The notes under the pieces: generated by a model
Databases searched by the model: none
Seen by the model: only the letters and a program-made list of their open reading frames with translations
Told to the model about the DNA's origin: nothing
Assembly: GCF_036711975.1 (NCBI RefSeq)
Contig: NC_091967.1
Location: 13,578,001-13,642,000, forward strand
Direction: 5' to 3'
From: Onthophagus taurus
Taxonomy: Eukaryota; Arthropoda; Insecta; Coleoptera; Scarabaeidae
Length of the DNA: 64,000 bases
Made by a program: the position numbers and the translations under genes
Shown: in pieces, positions 36,405 to 48,031 of the stretch
Numbering within the stretch: the first letter of the stretch is position 1
Layout of the letters: every line of letters begins with the position of its first letter

Positions 36405-36593
36405 TTACAGGGTGAATCTGCATAAATAATTTATTTATTTTTTTATAATTTTTAATTTGAATCAAGCAATCTTGTTCAAATTTTAACGAGATTTTAAACA
36501 GTTAATTGATAAAGATTGATAATTAATTAGTTAATTAATTATGATGTTAACAATAGTAATTTTGATTATAATTATTCAGATTCACCTTGTATA
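36405..36593. mobile_element. MITE directly downstream of the GGA stop codon, about 190 bp
   Basis: The left end reads TTACAGGGTGAATCTG; the right end, reverse-complemented, reads TTATACAAGGTGAATCTG. Homology continues inward (CATAAATAATTTATT against AATAATTATAATT). The interior is AT-rich and non-coding. It lies only 14 bp beyond the GGA stop, so it probably lies in or beside the GGA 3' UTR and may supply part of it. Confidence 0.6.
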
Positions 36594-37305
36594 ATTAATA
36601 AGTGATTGATGACAATTTTAGTCATTACATTTTATCTAAGCGAAAATCAGTTAGTTTATCTAGCCTCTACTTTTATCGTATCTTAATAAAACAAGCCCGT
36701 TTTTCCGTTTTTGCTTGTCTAATAAACGTTGCCTTGTCGATGGTTACTTAGTACCACAATTATTACTATACTTATAAAATCTAGATTTATGCGGAAATAA
36801 TCTTATTATTTCTCTTTATTTTACACTTTTATTATTTGAATCTCTTTAACTCCAATTGATTTTACACATTATTATTCACTTAATTATTTTACGCGGTTAA
36901 TTTTTGTTTTAGGTATCTTGTTGTAATGTTGGATAGTTTTATTTCTTCAAGTTGATTTTTATGCACCTTGTATTATTTTTATGTGATATATTTTCCATTA
37001 GTCCATAATGTTTTTAATAGTTAATATATGACTGATTTTGTTTGATTATTTTTTATTATACAAAATACATGATATTGTGTATTAATTAAAAATTGAAGTT
37101 TTATTTAAATGATTTGGAAAGTTTATAAGAAATATATTGGTTTACATTAAATTTGGATTTTCCCATGTTTATTGAATTTCAGATTTCATTACAATTCTTA
37201 TCTTGCAAGTTACAAAAATATTATAACATGATAACATTTAACTTTAAATATGGCTGGAATTTAAATCAACAACAGTCTTCAACAAAAGCACATTAAGAGC
37301 ATAAC
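36594..37305. other. Spacer between GGA and the DM9 gene
   Basis: AT-rich sequence with no supported gene. The last 100 bp should hold the promoter of the DM9-type gene. Confidence 0.45.
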
Positions 37306-37928
37306 ATGACAAATCGGGTTTCATTTAAATTTTTAATTTTAATTGTATTTATATGTGGAGCAAAATCTAATTCAGGTAAATTGTTTATTAATTTTATTTA
37401 GATTATTTCATTGCTTTTTAATTATTTAGATTATGATTATTATTGGAGAGATTATAATGGGGCAATTCCACCTGATGCAGTAACAGCTGCATATGGAGTC
37501 TATATAGGACAAGTATATCGTAATTGTACATTAATTCCTGGCGCTTTGTATTCTGAAAATCAAAATTTTGTGGGAGAATTTTATGGAAAATTTGAAACCA
37601 AAACGAATATTAAAGTAAAAAGAACTAAGAAATTTAGATTTTCCAGATACAATTGTAATCTTATTTGTAGATATTATGCTCACATGGACTTCTTAAATGG
37701 GTTATGGTTAATTTGGATGATGTTCCATTTGAAGATCCAGATTGCAAATTAGTTCGTGGTGGATTCGAAGGCGATACATTTAATTGGTACATTGGTAGAT
37801 ATTTCCATGAAAATATGTGGAAAGTGAGTAAAGTGGGTTACCAACATTTTAAAGCTTTGAGTTTATGGACTAATAGCGGTAGTTATGTACATATTAAAAA
37901 ATTTGAAGTCTTAAAAGTATGTAGATAA
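37306..37928 (+). CDS. Secreted DM9/DUF3421-domain protein, 170 aa
   Basis: Three coding exons, 37306-37375, 37430-37614 and 37671-37928, with 54- and 56-bp introns. The N-terminus (MTNRVSFKFLILIVFICGA) is a signal peptide. The rest is a DM9/DUF3421 pair: YWRDYNGAIPPDAVTAA, VYIGQVYRNCTLIPGALY, then after the join KWVMVNLDDVPFEDPDCKLV, WYIGRYFHENMWKVSKVGY and a final FEVL. These match the family's 'W....G.iPp.Av..G....lYigra.....l.PGkv' repeats. DM9 proteins include lectin-like, glycan-binding and immune-linked proteins in insects and molluscs. The substrate here is unknown. The second repeat is looser than the first. Confidence 0.85.
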
Positions 37929-38741
37929 TTTATAGCCACTTCAATATAAAAATGTTATTAAATTTTACTATTGTACCATAAAAAAATTGATTTAATTTTG
38001 TTTTTATTAAGCTATAATTTATAGAAATTTTATTACTAATAAAACTCGTTCAGCCCAGTTTACATTTATATTTATTATTCTCTGAACAAACCTGATTAGA
38101 TACCTAACTAAATTCTCAGTTAGTAAATATTAGGTCGCTTATTCTAAAATAGTACATAAACATAAATGGAATAAATTTTAAACAGTTTGTTAGTTCATGA
38201 TGTTTATTTTTCTACGCTAGTAATCACATCCTGTACACGAATGAACTTAGATTTCTTTATTTCAGTTTCCAATTAGTAACGCTATTTAATCGGAAAATCT
38301 TTTACACCTAAATGTGAAGTTGATAACTTTTAAAAAATAATATTAGCTAAAAAACTCCTGTAACTTATTTCATATAATAATCTCCACATTCTACATCTTG
38401 CCTGTAAGTATATTCTTCCACTTCAAAGACTTGATTCACGCAGTCACACCAGTTATCGGTTTTTACCATTTTTCAAGCTTTTCGTTGCAAAATTTTTTAA
38501 CATCTGCAAATTTAAATGATTTATTACTTTTTTTATTTATATATTTTGCGTAGATAGTTTCGAACAATTTTTCTACGATGGTTTAAATATATTTTGATTT
38601 TTAATATATAATTATGTATATCTTGGTTGAAGTATAACATTTTAAATACTTGACTTTGACATTGACTTAACATTATAACAAATATACTCTATTTTTATTT
38701 CTTTATACAATCATTATAATTTCTCATATTTTATCTGTAAG
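37929..38741. other. Spacer between DM9 gene and SLC6-like gene
   Basis: AT-rich, no supported gene; probably the DM9 gene's 3' UTR and the promoter of the next gene. Confidence 0.45.
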
Positions 38742-41700
38742 ATGTCTGCAAGTATACATAAAATGAACTCCAGCATGGCAAACGTAAGAAATCTTTTTAA
38801 ACGTTCGGTTGAATTTCAAATTATACGCGATAAACGCATAAAGCAAATTAAGAGAATCGCTGGTGCTGAACCAGAAATTGAGGTAAGTTTTAGAATAAAA
38901 TCGAACTTTTAATGAAATTATCGATTGTCATTGTAATAAAAAAGTTGTGATTATAGGATGAAGATGAATTCGAATTAAGCAATACACAATTTGTAACCGC
39001 CTGTCTTATTTACCAAACAAATATCTATCACATATTTAATTTTATCGATATATTAGCAAAAAATCGTGGATGTAAATGGAATATTTAACTTAAAACAAGC
39101 TTTAAATTAAAAATTAATATTTATATTTTTTTCAGTTATCGTTTTTGTAGGATTTTTTGTTGTGGAAATGTTTGTTACATTACCACTAATGTCTTTATTT
39201 ATCTTCATGAGTAGTTACTCAAAAAAAGGTTTCATTACTTTTTGGGATTGCGTCCCAGTGTTTGCAGGTAATTTAAATAATTAATTGTATTTCGATTTTT
39301 TTTGGTTTTAAGGTATTGGTTATAGCTTATTACTTTGCCGAATAACATATGGCATCTTCCAAGTTCAATTTATGACGGCACCTTTAATTTTATTTATTAA
39401 ATCATTGTTTACTGATGACGTAATTGAAGATGTTTCAAACAATTGTAAACAAGACACTAATGGCGTATGCTACCCAATGCACCCTAAAAATCCGCTCAAT
39501 GTTTCTTGTCCTACCAATTTTTTGAGTAGAGGTAAAAACGAAACTATTTATATGGCAACACAACATTATTACAGGTATATGTCTGGTTTAATTAACATGA
39601 TGAAATTAAATGAATTATAAATTTTTAAGGTTTTACATAATGGGTTATGATAGATTTGTAAATACAATTTTAAAAGTAAACAACGAATTTGTTTTCGCTT
39701 CACTATTCATTTGGATTGTTGTATTTGCCATATCTATATTTGGAGTACGACGCATTGCAAAAATTACGTTGAATTTACAAATTTTGTTGAGTTTTTTTGT
39801 ATGTTCGATTGCCATTTATGGATTAATTTTAACAAATGATCCTATTGTATCGCGACCACCGCAAGGAAGCCTAGCACAAATAGACGTAATTATAATTATA
39901 ATTATTATTATATTTTTAATTATAAAAAACAAAATTTAATATACATTTTTAGTTTTGGGTTGAAATGTTAATCCATTCAGCCGATATAATCGTTGTGTCG
40001 GATTCAATTTACATAGGAACATTAAAACCGAAATCTTTATCACCGATTAAAGCTGGTATTCAAGTAGTTGTTTTTAAATACATTTTTTTTATGGCGATGA
40101 TGGTTTACACACAAAGATGTAGTCAATTGGTTTTGGGACATTATAAATTTACAGACGCCCGATGTCTTTTAATTTTTGGTCACGACGTTTTATTCGCATT
40201 CATACCCGACGTATTGTATAGAGTACGGTTTGGAGTCGGTCTTTCAATATTTTGGTACCTTGTCTTATTTTGGAGTAATTTAAACATGTTGATATTTACA
40301 ACCATCGGATGCGCCTCTGCATTATTAGAAAAATTTCAAAGGTTACGCAGGTTTAAAATATTGGTGTATTTTGGTTTTTGTGCAATCGAATTTATTGCTA
40401 GCATATATTTTTGCACAAATTTAAGTATAAATACTATTTATACGTATAGATTTAATGGAGATATATATTACAGTACAGTTTGTTTTGTTTTTATAAGTTT
40501 TGCTTTGATGTTTATTTATTCAACGAAAAGGATTATTGAAGATTATACTTTTACTTATGGAAACCCACCTCCTAAATTTTGGATAGTTAGTTGGCAAACT
40601 GCACCTATAGTTGCATTGGTAAAATAATATTTTTATAGAATTAATGGACGAGTTCAGCACACACTGCAGCCGAACTTGAAACTTGAAACTTGAGAGTATT
40701 TTGATATATGTCATGTGTTGAGAACGATAAGCATATACGGTGGCAGTCGGGTTAATTTTGTAGTGTTCGTTAATTACATCGGCTAAGATAGTCGCAGTTC
40801 GGTAACGTAAGCAGATTAATCAGGTTCATAACTCTGTTAGTAATCTTAATAACCTTATTGTGCAACTAGAGTTAGGTGTAACTTCTTTATAAATCCTGTT
40901 TGTTGTTTGTTATCGTTAACAATTAAATTCAATCTCGGTATTAATTATTGAATATATTATGTTGTGCATTATTATTGTATTACGTTCTCTATTTTCGACC
41001 AATGTTTCGTTACTCTACTCCATGATTCTTTTTTAAAACTTAATTTGTATCATCTATCATTATAGCTGTGTGTACTCAATTCGTCCTATATACTCCTTAA
41101 AAATGTTTAGAATCGAAATATTTAAGAACCTATTCCCGCACAGCATAAACTAATAGGCATCAGTTTTTTATTGAAAGATTTGACATTGTATTTTCTGCAA
41201 GCACCATAGATCAGGACAAACCTACATTCTTTTTTTTAATTTATACGTATTTTGAGTCTTTTATAACTTGCTGCATGAATTTACATCGTTGTACTGTTGC
41301 TATCTGATGTTACTATTAATTAACGACAGATTGTAGTCTATATTGGTTTATGCTGAGTTGAAAACTTAATTTGTATCATCTATCATTTGTGGCAGCCTTA
41401 TAAAATTTTGAATCATAAATGAATTTTTTTTAATTTCAGTTTGCGTTTATTTACATGTTTTACGAAATGGCTCAATCAAAGAAAATATTTTTAATATTTT
41501 CAGCTATAATTTGGTCATACATTCATTGCATAATTATGATATCTCCAGTTTTCATGCAATTCCTATCGAAATGTTGCAGACATGTTAAATTACGAGTATA
41601 CACATTTCTGGTTGCATTTAAATAACGTTGCCAAACTTCAGGATGCGATTTTTTGGGCGATTTCGGAGAAAAAATTATTCGTTTTTCGAAGTATAAAAAG

Positions 41701-42068
41701 TTTATATTTACAATTCGCTAAATGTTTTTTGGCAATGTTATTCAAATACATCCTATAAAATAATGACGAAAAAATAAACAAAATTGAATTTTGTTTTGCA
41801 GAGGATGAATACAGTTACAAAACCTTCCGATAGTTGGGGACCTTATGATACTGAACAAAACCGAGCAAGAAAATTTTATTTTCCAGGAAGAGATGCACGG
41901 TACCGGACAGAAAGATTAACTTGCCAACATACTTGTATAGCTAATTCAAAAACATATGCAGAAGAAAAACTTAAACATAGAATGAAATGGCATAAATTAT
42001 TGGGGGACATCCAAAAATCACATGGTCTGCCTAAAGGAAGACTTGTTTTAATAGAAGATCCAAATTAA
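38742..42068 (+). CDS. Divergent SLC6-family (neurotransmitter:sodium symporter-like) membrane protein, 664 aa
   Basis: Eight coding exons in frame: 38742-38882, 38957-39071, 39136-39267, 39313-39574, 39630-39885, 39953-40618, 41440-41595, 41802-42068. The layout follows SLC6: cytosolic N-terminus, TM1-TM2 pair, PVFAGIGYSLLL at the TM3 start and a large glycosylatable loop with paired Cys (CKQDTNGVCYP, NVSC, NETI). ATQHYYRF leads to TM4-TM5, and a TM6-like WVEMLIHSADIIVVSDSIYI follows. The C-terminus has the family's 'WGP...R' signature (SDSWGPYDTEQNRARKFY). The canonical TM1 'GLGNVWRFPY' motif is replaced by TNIYHIFNFID, and the TM6 SLG/SF unwound motif is also gone, so ordinary Na+-coupled transport is doubtful. 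It is probably an insect orphan SLC6 member; the substrate is unknown. The frame is intact, so it is not a pseudogene. Confidence 0.8.
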
Positions 42069-42707
42069 TTATTCATTCTTATTATTGACTTAGTAAAATA
42101 AAATACTTTTGTGATGGATGCCTATTCAACCCGATAATTATTATTCCGCGGTTGTAGTTTTATGGTGAAAGCTTATCGGCTTTAATATAGAGAGGATTGT
42201 TGCAGCGCTTTTAGAATTGCAAAGTCTCTAAATGGCTTTGTACCTTTAGGGCACGTAGTCTTCGCGGGAATAATTGAATTTTGTTGCCCGGCTTTCGAAC
42301 CTCAATATGAATAGTCCAAGAATTCGTACAATCGAGACTAAATGTATGCAGATCCGATGCGTTTTTATTGGAACGAGAACCCATTGGTGATCGATGAAAA
42401 GATATCATCCATTTTACTATTCTATGGTTTGACGTGGTATTTATATTCCAAGCTATTCAATTGAAAATGCGAGTTAAATGAGAAAAATCAATAGTTTTCA
42501 GTTTTCTTATCTTTATGGAAAGCCAGAAAGGGTTTTCATGTTATAAACTAATATCAAATAAGAATCTCATGTAAAAATTCATTTAACGTTTTAATGCATA
42601 CTACTTTATTACAACAAATTGATACAAAATATGACTATTCTATTTTAATAAAAATTATGTAATATAACAAATTCATGATCCGTTTACGTTTTCACAATAT
42701 TTAAAGC
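42069..42707. other. Spacer after the SLC6-like gene
   Basis: The SLC6-like gene and the first peptide gene converge here. A less AT-rich patch (about 42150-42400) has no convincing frame or splice pattern on either strand; I cannot say what it is. Confidence 0.4.
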
Positions 42708-42984
42708 TTATTTCCCAACACTAGCTGCGAAAACAGAGGCACCACGAAAACCTAATCTTCTGGCTTCACGTTTTTCCCTGATATGTAGATTGGGATCCGT
42801 ATCTGTATTGGATAGCAGCGCACTGATTGATTGTTCTTCAATAGCAGAAGCAATTGGAGAAGCTGACACCAATTGATAGATGAAAAGGAATGTTACAAAA
42901 AAGATCTGCAATAAAAATTAAATCAATTTTTTTCTTTTATTAATAATATCCGTTTTGATTAATACTTACAGCGAAAAGCTTCAT
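42708..42984 (-). CDS. Small secreted peptide precursor A, 70 aa (cluster member)
   Basis: Two coding exons, 42984-42970 (MKLFA, five codons) and 42905-42708, with a 64-bp phase-0 intron. The joined N-terminus MKLFAIFFVTFLFIYQLVSA is a classic signal peptide. After a short acidic propart there is a dibasic site (EKREARR), and then the C-terminal segment LGFRGASVFAASVGK ends the protein. The final Gly-Lys is the usual signal for trimming and C-terminal amidation. I do not recognise the family. The C-terminus resembles those of the other three genes in this cluster. TATATAA on the minus strand at 43087-43081 lies about 100 bp upstream of the start. A role as a hormone-like, reproductive or defence peptide is possible, but the sequence does not choose between them. 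Confidence 0.75.
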
Positions 42985-43080
42985 TTTTGTACTTGTACGG
43001 GATTATTTAAAAACTCAAAAGTTAAATCACAACTTAAAGACGGTTTGAACTAATTTGAATTAAGAGTGAAAAGATGTTCC

Positions 43081-43087
43081 TTATATA
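43081..43087 (-). promoter_or_regulatory. TATA box of peptide gene A
   Basis: TATATAA on the minus strand, about 97 bp upstream of the start codon; a TTCACTC stretch about 25 bp further along could be the start site. Confidence 0.6.
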
Positions 43088-43529
43088 CCTACGTTTGTTA
43101 TGGTTCTGCGTCATTTTCTGATGTTAATTAAATTAAGAAGTCACCTGAAAACGCACGTTTACGCGAATCGTTTATTTTTTTCAAGCCGCTATTTCCGTTG
43201 GTAAAAATTGTTTTCCATTGTAAAATATTGTATAAAACCGGGGTGACGCTCATCGTTTGTTTATCTTGTTTATTAGTGTTTAGTAATAATGTTGTGATTA
43301 AGTTTTAACCTTTATTTATGTAAACTTTCACGAGTTTTTACCTTTAAATAATTGTTCTTTTTTACGTCAATGTGGGTTGTAAAAATAAAGTTGCTTAATA
43401 TGGTAAAAAAAAAATTTTTTTGTCTCTTTAAAGTAAAATTCCATAAGAAATTTGTTAATATCTATTAATAATTAGTTGTTAATTTTTATATTTATGTTTT
43501 TTTATGTTTTTGCGCGTTTAGCAATAAAT

Positions 43530-43792
43530 TTAATGAATAGCAGCTCCGTAAGCGAGCGATTTCAAAAATAATGTTCTTTTCCTAGAATTTCTTTTCGATT
43601 CATATAAATCTTTTGCTTTATTCCACCAAGTTTCTGAATCTAAATGACAATTTAATGAGGGCCTTCCCGTTGTTAAACTAAAATTTATAACCAAAATAAC
43701 CCCAATCTATAATTTTTAATAAAAAAATTACCCTAATTAGTTTTTCGATTCTTTAAAAACTAAACACTTACCACAATACCAATTAATTTCAT
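43530..43792 (-). CDS. Small secreted peptide precursor B, 65 aa (cluster member)
   Basis: Two coding exons, 43792-43772 (MKLIGIV, seven codons, strong GTAAGT donor) and 43706-43530, with a 65-bp phase-0 intron. The signal peptide runs MKLIGIVIGVILVINFSLTT. The mature part contains one Cys (LNCHL), a WW pair, a tribasic site (NSRKR) and the C-terminal LFLKSLAYGAAIH. That end aligns loosely with the other cluster members by its Phe/Tyr-Gly/Ala-Ala core, but it lacks the final Gly, so it would not be amidated. The frame is too short to stand out by length; support comes from the splice sites, the signal peptide and a TATA box. Function unknown. Confidence 0.65.
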
Positions 43793-43844
43793 CTTAAGTT
43801 GTGTAACATAAACAATATTGTATCTTTATCAAAGAAAAACATCT

Positions 43845-43852
43845 ATATATAC
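43845..43852 (-). promoter_or_regulatory. TATA box of peptide gene B
   Basis: TATATATA on the minus strand, 53-60 bp upstream of the start codon, the expected place for a gene with a very short 5' UTR. Confidence 0.6.
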
Positions 43853-44690
43853 AACTCAAGAGTGGCTTGAACCTTTGATGGGTCCAATTAGCGGTTTCAT
43901 TAATGTAAATGAAGGATAAAAGGAGATGTTAAAAAAAACAATCCGAGGTTAAATTGGAGGAAAAATATTCCTTTATTAGAAAATAATAAATTAATTTCCT
44001 AGTTAATAATAAGTATCAGAAAATTTGATGAAAGCAAAAATTAAAATGGTTGAGGTGAAATGGAATAATAAAAGTTATTTTAAAATTCGTTTCGATTCTA
44101 CGCTCGCCAATTCAATTTTCGATGAGAAATGAAAGTAAAAAAACTTGAATGGAAACTAATTTTTGCAATTGAATTATTTTTTGTAGAAAATTTTGATAGA
44201 AAATTAATGAAATACACTTTATCAAGCTTTTTACAAGCTGTATCTACACATCTTTATTTAAATACCTTTCTCCTCTCTATTTATTTCAAGATTAATATAG
44301 ATAACTTGAAAAACACCACGTTTTATTTTCCAAATTTCATTCAAACCCCTTTATGGGCAGCATGCTACGTCTAACGTAGTTAGTAATGGAACAAAAGATC
44401 TACTAGACCTTCCACAAATTAAATTAAAAACGCGTCAAAAGGGATTCAATCTACGTACTGCAAAGGGGTCTTTATCCTTTATATTTCACAGTCCTTTTGA
44501 TCCTTTCTGTTACAACCTACTGATGTCCACCCTATCTTTTATACGAATACATAGTTCTTTTTTATAAATTACCATGTTTCATAATACAGTGAACTTGTTT
44601 AATTCAAACTTCCAAAGAAAAAAGAAACAAAATTAGAAGAATTTTAAATAAAATTAACTGGAGTCTACTGATTATTGATTTTTATTACAG
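43853..44690. other. Gene-free stretch upstream of the satellite
   Basis: AT-rich, no supported gene. One 81-codon plus-strand frame at 44129-44374 is Phe/Lys/Leu-rich and has no promoter or splice context; I treat it as chance. Confidence 0.45.
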
Positions 44691-45900
44691 AACCTACAAA
44701 ATTGCTATCTCAAGAACGAATTAAGATATAATAACGAAACAAAGAGTCTTTGAAAGTAAAGTTAATGAAGATTTAATGAGTTATAAACAACTTCTTATTT
44801 TCTATTAACTTCGTTGTTATGATTTTTTTAACTCAGTTATCACATTTGGTTATTATCGATTTTAATAACAATTATATCTTAAGAACAAATTAAAATATAA
44901 TAATGAAACAAAACCATTTTAAAGCAAATTTAATTAATATTTAGTATTTCATAAATAATTTCATATTTTTCATAAACCTCGTTGTTATGACTTTCTAAAC
45001 TTAACTCGCCGCATTTATTTGTTATCGGTATTAATCATAACATTAAAAAATCGTATCTCAAGAACAAATTGAGATATAATCATGAAATAATGAACATTTT
45101 AACGTAAATTTAATGAAGAATTAGTATGTCATAAATAATTTCCTATTTTTCATAAACTTCGTTGTTATGATTTTTTAAACTCAACTCATCGTGTTTGATT
45201 TTTATCGGTTTTAATCATAACATTAAATAATCCTATCTCAAGAACGAATTGAGATATGATGATGAAACAGAGACCATTTTAAAGCCAATTTAATGAAGAT
45301 TTAGTGTGTCATGAAAGATTTCTTAGTTTCCATAAACTTCGTAGTTATGATTTTTTAAACTCAACTCGCCGCATTTATTTGTTATCGGTTTTAATCATAA
45401 CATTAAATAATCGTATCTCAAGAACGAATTGAGATATAATGATGAAACAGAGACCATTTTAAAGCCAATTTAATGAAGATTTAGTGTGTCATGAAAGATT
45501 TCTTAGTTTCCATAAACTTCGTAGTTATGAGTTTTTAAACTCAACTCGCCGCATTTATTTGTTATCGGTTTTAATCATAACATTAAATAATCCTATCTTA
45601 AGAACGAATTGAGATATGATGATGAAACAAAGACCATTTTAAAGACAATTTAATAAAGATTTAGTGTGTCATCAAAGATTTCTTAGTTTCCATAAACTTC
45701 GTAGTTATGATTTTTTTAAACTCAACTCGCCGCAGTTATTTGTTATCGGTTTTACTCATAACATTAAATAATCGTATCTCAAGAACGAATTGAGATATAA
45801 CGATGAAATAATGAACATTTTAAAGAATTTAATGCAGATTTAATGCGTCGTAAATGATTTCTTAGATTCGATAAACTTAATCTTTAAATGTTACGATTTT
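44691..45900. repeat. Satellite-like tandem repeat, about 180-bp unit, about 7 copies
   Basis: The anchor ATCTCAAGAACGAATTGAGA, with small changes, recurs at about 44707, 44875, 45054, 45234, 45414, 45594 and 45775, a spacing of about 180 bp after the first interval. Other fixed points in each unit are CATAAACTTCGTAGTTATGA, CTCAACTCGCCGCATTTATT and ATCGGTTTTAATCATAACAT. Units 4-6 are nearly identical and the outer units more divergent, the usual pattern of unequal exchange. Unit length is near that of one nucleosome, as in many insect satellites. No open frame runs through it. Confidence 0.9.
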
Positions 45901-47028
45901 TATATCAAGTTCAACGTGTAGTATCTAAACGTATAAAAACTTCAGTTGAAACGTATTATATTTTAAGAAAATTCGTTGATCCAGATTTTGGCAATCATTT
46001 CTAACATTCTTTTCCAGGTGTTCATGTCCCTTCCATAAAAATGTCAAGTAACGGTAAATCTGGAATTATGATCATCCATTCGACTTATGGGTTAACTCAA
46101 TTTGCTACTAGAGTTTTCACCACGTGACTTTTTTACGGGGGATATGAAAATACAAAGTTATGTTTGGACAATAACAAGGTTCATAATGAATTCTATTTTT
46201 GAATAGTTATCATATTATTATTATAAAATTATTCTATTTTCATTCCATAGTTAGTACATAAATAACATTTGAGCTTTTAAACTTGTTAACATCATCACAC
46301 AACAATCTCAACAGTGGCGTCTTTACATAAAGGGAATATATCTCCTCAGATGTACGAATAAGTCAAAAACGTCAATCGACTCTTGACTTTTTAGAAAGAA
46401 ATAGAAAAAGCACAATCAAGAGATCCTATGGATATCAAGCTGTTAGCCAAGATACATAAGAGAAATCATTTTTTATTGAAATGTCGACGACATGAATTAA
46501 TACAAATCAATTAATATTCAATGAATCATAATTTTTTGTATTGGCCGATTGTCGAGGTATTGATCCGATACTACTAGTTTGCATTTTGAAACAGGTAAAT
46601 CTGCTTCGAAAAGCTTTATGTAAAGTGTTTTACTTTGAGGATCGATATCCCATCAACTGTGGCGTTGGAGAATGACTGATTTTATGAAGCCTTGTATGAT
46701 AATGTATTGCAGACTCCATAAAATTGTATTTTCCAACTTTCTCTAGAACATTACTCAAAAGGTGTAAAATCTAAACATTTAAGTTATTATAAATTAACTA
46801 ACTTTAATGAATCCGTCATCCAACCCTAATAATTCATACTTAACACATTAATCAATCCTAAATAGGGTAATTAAGCCAATTTTAGAAGTTCAACTAGAAA
46901 TTCAATAAGGTATGTTTTAAAACGAAAAATTAAGATCAAAGTTTATTCCAAACAAATTTGATAATCAAAACAAGTAAATATACATAATCACAATTAAAAT
47001 TAAAAAAAAATAAAACATAATTAATTTT
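45901..47028. other. Gene-free stretch between satellite and peptide gene C
   Basis: AT-rich with no supported gene; the right end must carry the 3' UTR of peptide gene C. Confidence 0.45.
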
Positions 47029-47380
47029 TTAACCTAAAGCTCCAAAAGAGCACGCTTTCCTAAATTTATCCCTCAAATCCCTTTGATTCCTCGTTCTTCC
47101 ATTATGCTTTCCAAAGAATTCTTCCATCGCTTTACATTCTGCATCATTTAAACTAATGGTACGTTCCGTTGATCCAAGAACTAAATGCACGGTTCTCGTT
47201 GTCGTTTCGGTCGGTTTTGCGGTGGTTGTCGTAGTCGTAGTTGATGTAGTTCTAGCTGCAGAGTTGAGATTCACAAAAACAAGCAGCGTGAATAAATATA
47301 ACTAAAACAGAATGAAAGTGAGTAAACTCAAATTGCACATCGAACCGATTCCCGTTTCGTACGTAAAGTAATTTCTCCAT
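47029..47380 (-). CDS. Small secreted peptide precursor C, 96 aa (cluster member)
   Basis: The second exon, 47301-47029, starts after a TTTTAG acceptor. It opens with a hydrophobic run (LYLFTLLVFVNLNSA) that needs only a short upstream exon to become a signal peptide. The best candidate is 47380-47363 (MEKLLY), phase 0, with a GTACGA donor, which is weaker than usual. The propart is Thr-rich (poly-Thr run) and the protein ends RDKFRKACSFGALG. That C-terminus closely matches gene D (NKFREACAFAVVG): both have K-F-R, a following Ala-Cys, Phe, and a final Gly suited to amidation. A TATA box and a TCAGTTC initiator lie upstream at the right spacing. Function unknown. The first exon is the least certain part. 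Confidence 0.7.
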
Positions 47381-47423
47381 CTTGCGGTTTCTGTTATGTC
47401 TTTACTCTGAAGAGGTTCGAAGA

Positions 47424-47461
47424 GAACTGACACTTTCTATCGGTGGATTTCTGGATATAAA
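47424..47461 (-). promoter_or_regulatory. TATA box plus initiator of peptide gene C
   Basis: On the minus strand TTTATAT (about 47461-47455) is followed about 30 bp later by TCAGTTC (47430-47424), a match to the arthropod initiator TCAGTY. The start codon follows at 47380. Confidence 0.6.
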
Positions 47462-47971
47462 TGTTGTAGTACTTTGTTGGTGAAATCTTACCAAACCGGT
47501 TGTAAAAGAAAACGAAAAATTTTATTCTACATTATGATAAGAGAATTTAATTGTTTATTTAGAAACGATTTTAATGGCTTTTTAATTCAATTTGTTTAAA
47601 GTATTGAGGCCTTATGTTAATTCAGGATTCTAGAAGTATTTGTAGTTTTTTTTAGAAGGACAACTTGCGTCATTGTTGGAACATTATTATGGAATTTATT
47701 TTATGGCTAAATAAGACGTGATGGTAATCAAAATGAAATAGAAGATGTTTGCTTGTTTTTAATTTCAAAATCATTACTTACAAGTATTGTTTATCTTATT
47801 TATTAAATAATAGGCATTGGATTTCATTGGAATATGTGACTTAACACTTCATAATTACCATCGACTTTCTAAAATTCCAACCTCTGCTCTCTGTTTCATT
47901 ACGTATTCACCAATTTTTATCACTAAATACGGCAAATTATCCAATTAACAAAATTATCACTTATTTTTCCG

Positions 47972-47979
47972 TATAAATA
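47972..47979 (+). promoter_or_regulatory. TATA box of peptide gene D
   Basis: TATAAATA, 60 bp upstream of the start codon at 48032, predicting a transcription start near 48003 and a 5' UTR of about 30 nt. Confidence 0.65.
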
Positions 47980-48031
47980 CTATAAGAAAACCTTACGATC
48001 TAACCATTAGAAATAATTTTATTTCTCAAAA

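Noticed and set aside
42211-42408. 65-codon minus-strand frame next to peptide gene A
   Set aside because: No signal peptide, no splice signals in the cluster pattern, and no relation to the peptide family.
44129-44374. 81-codon frame near the peptide cluster
   Set aside because: No signal peptide of the cluster type, no short first exon, and no related C-terminus; composition is AT-driven.
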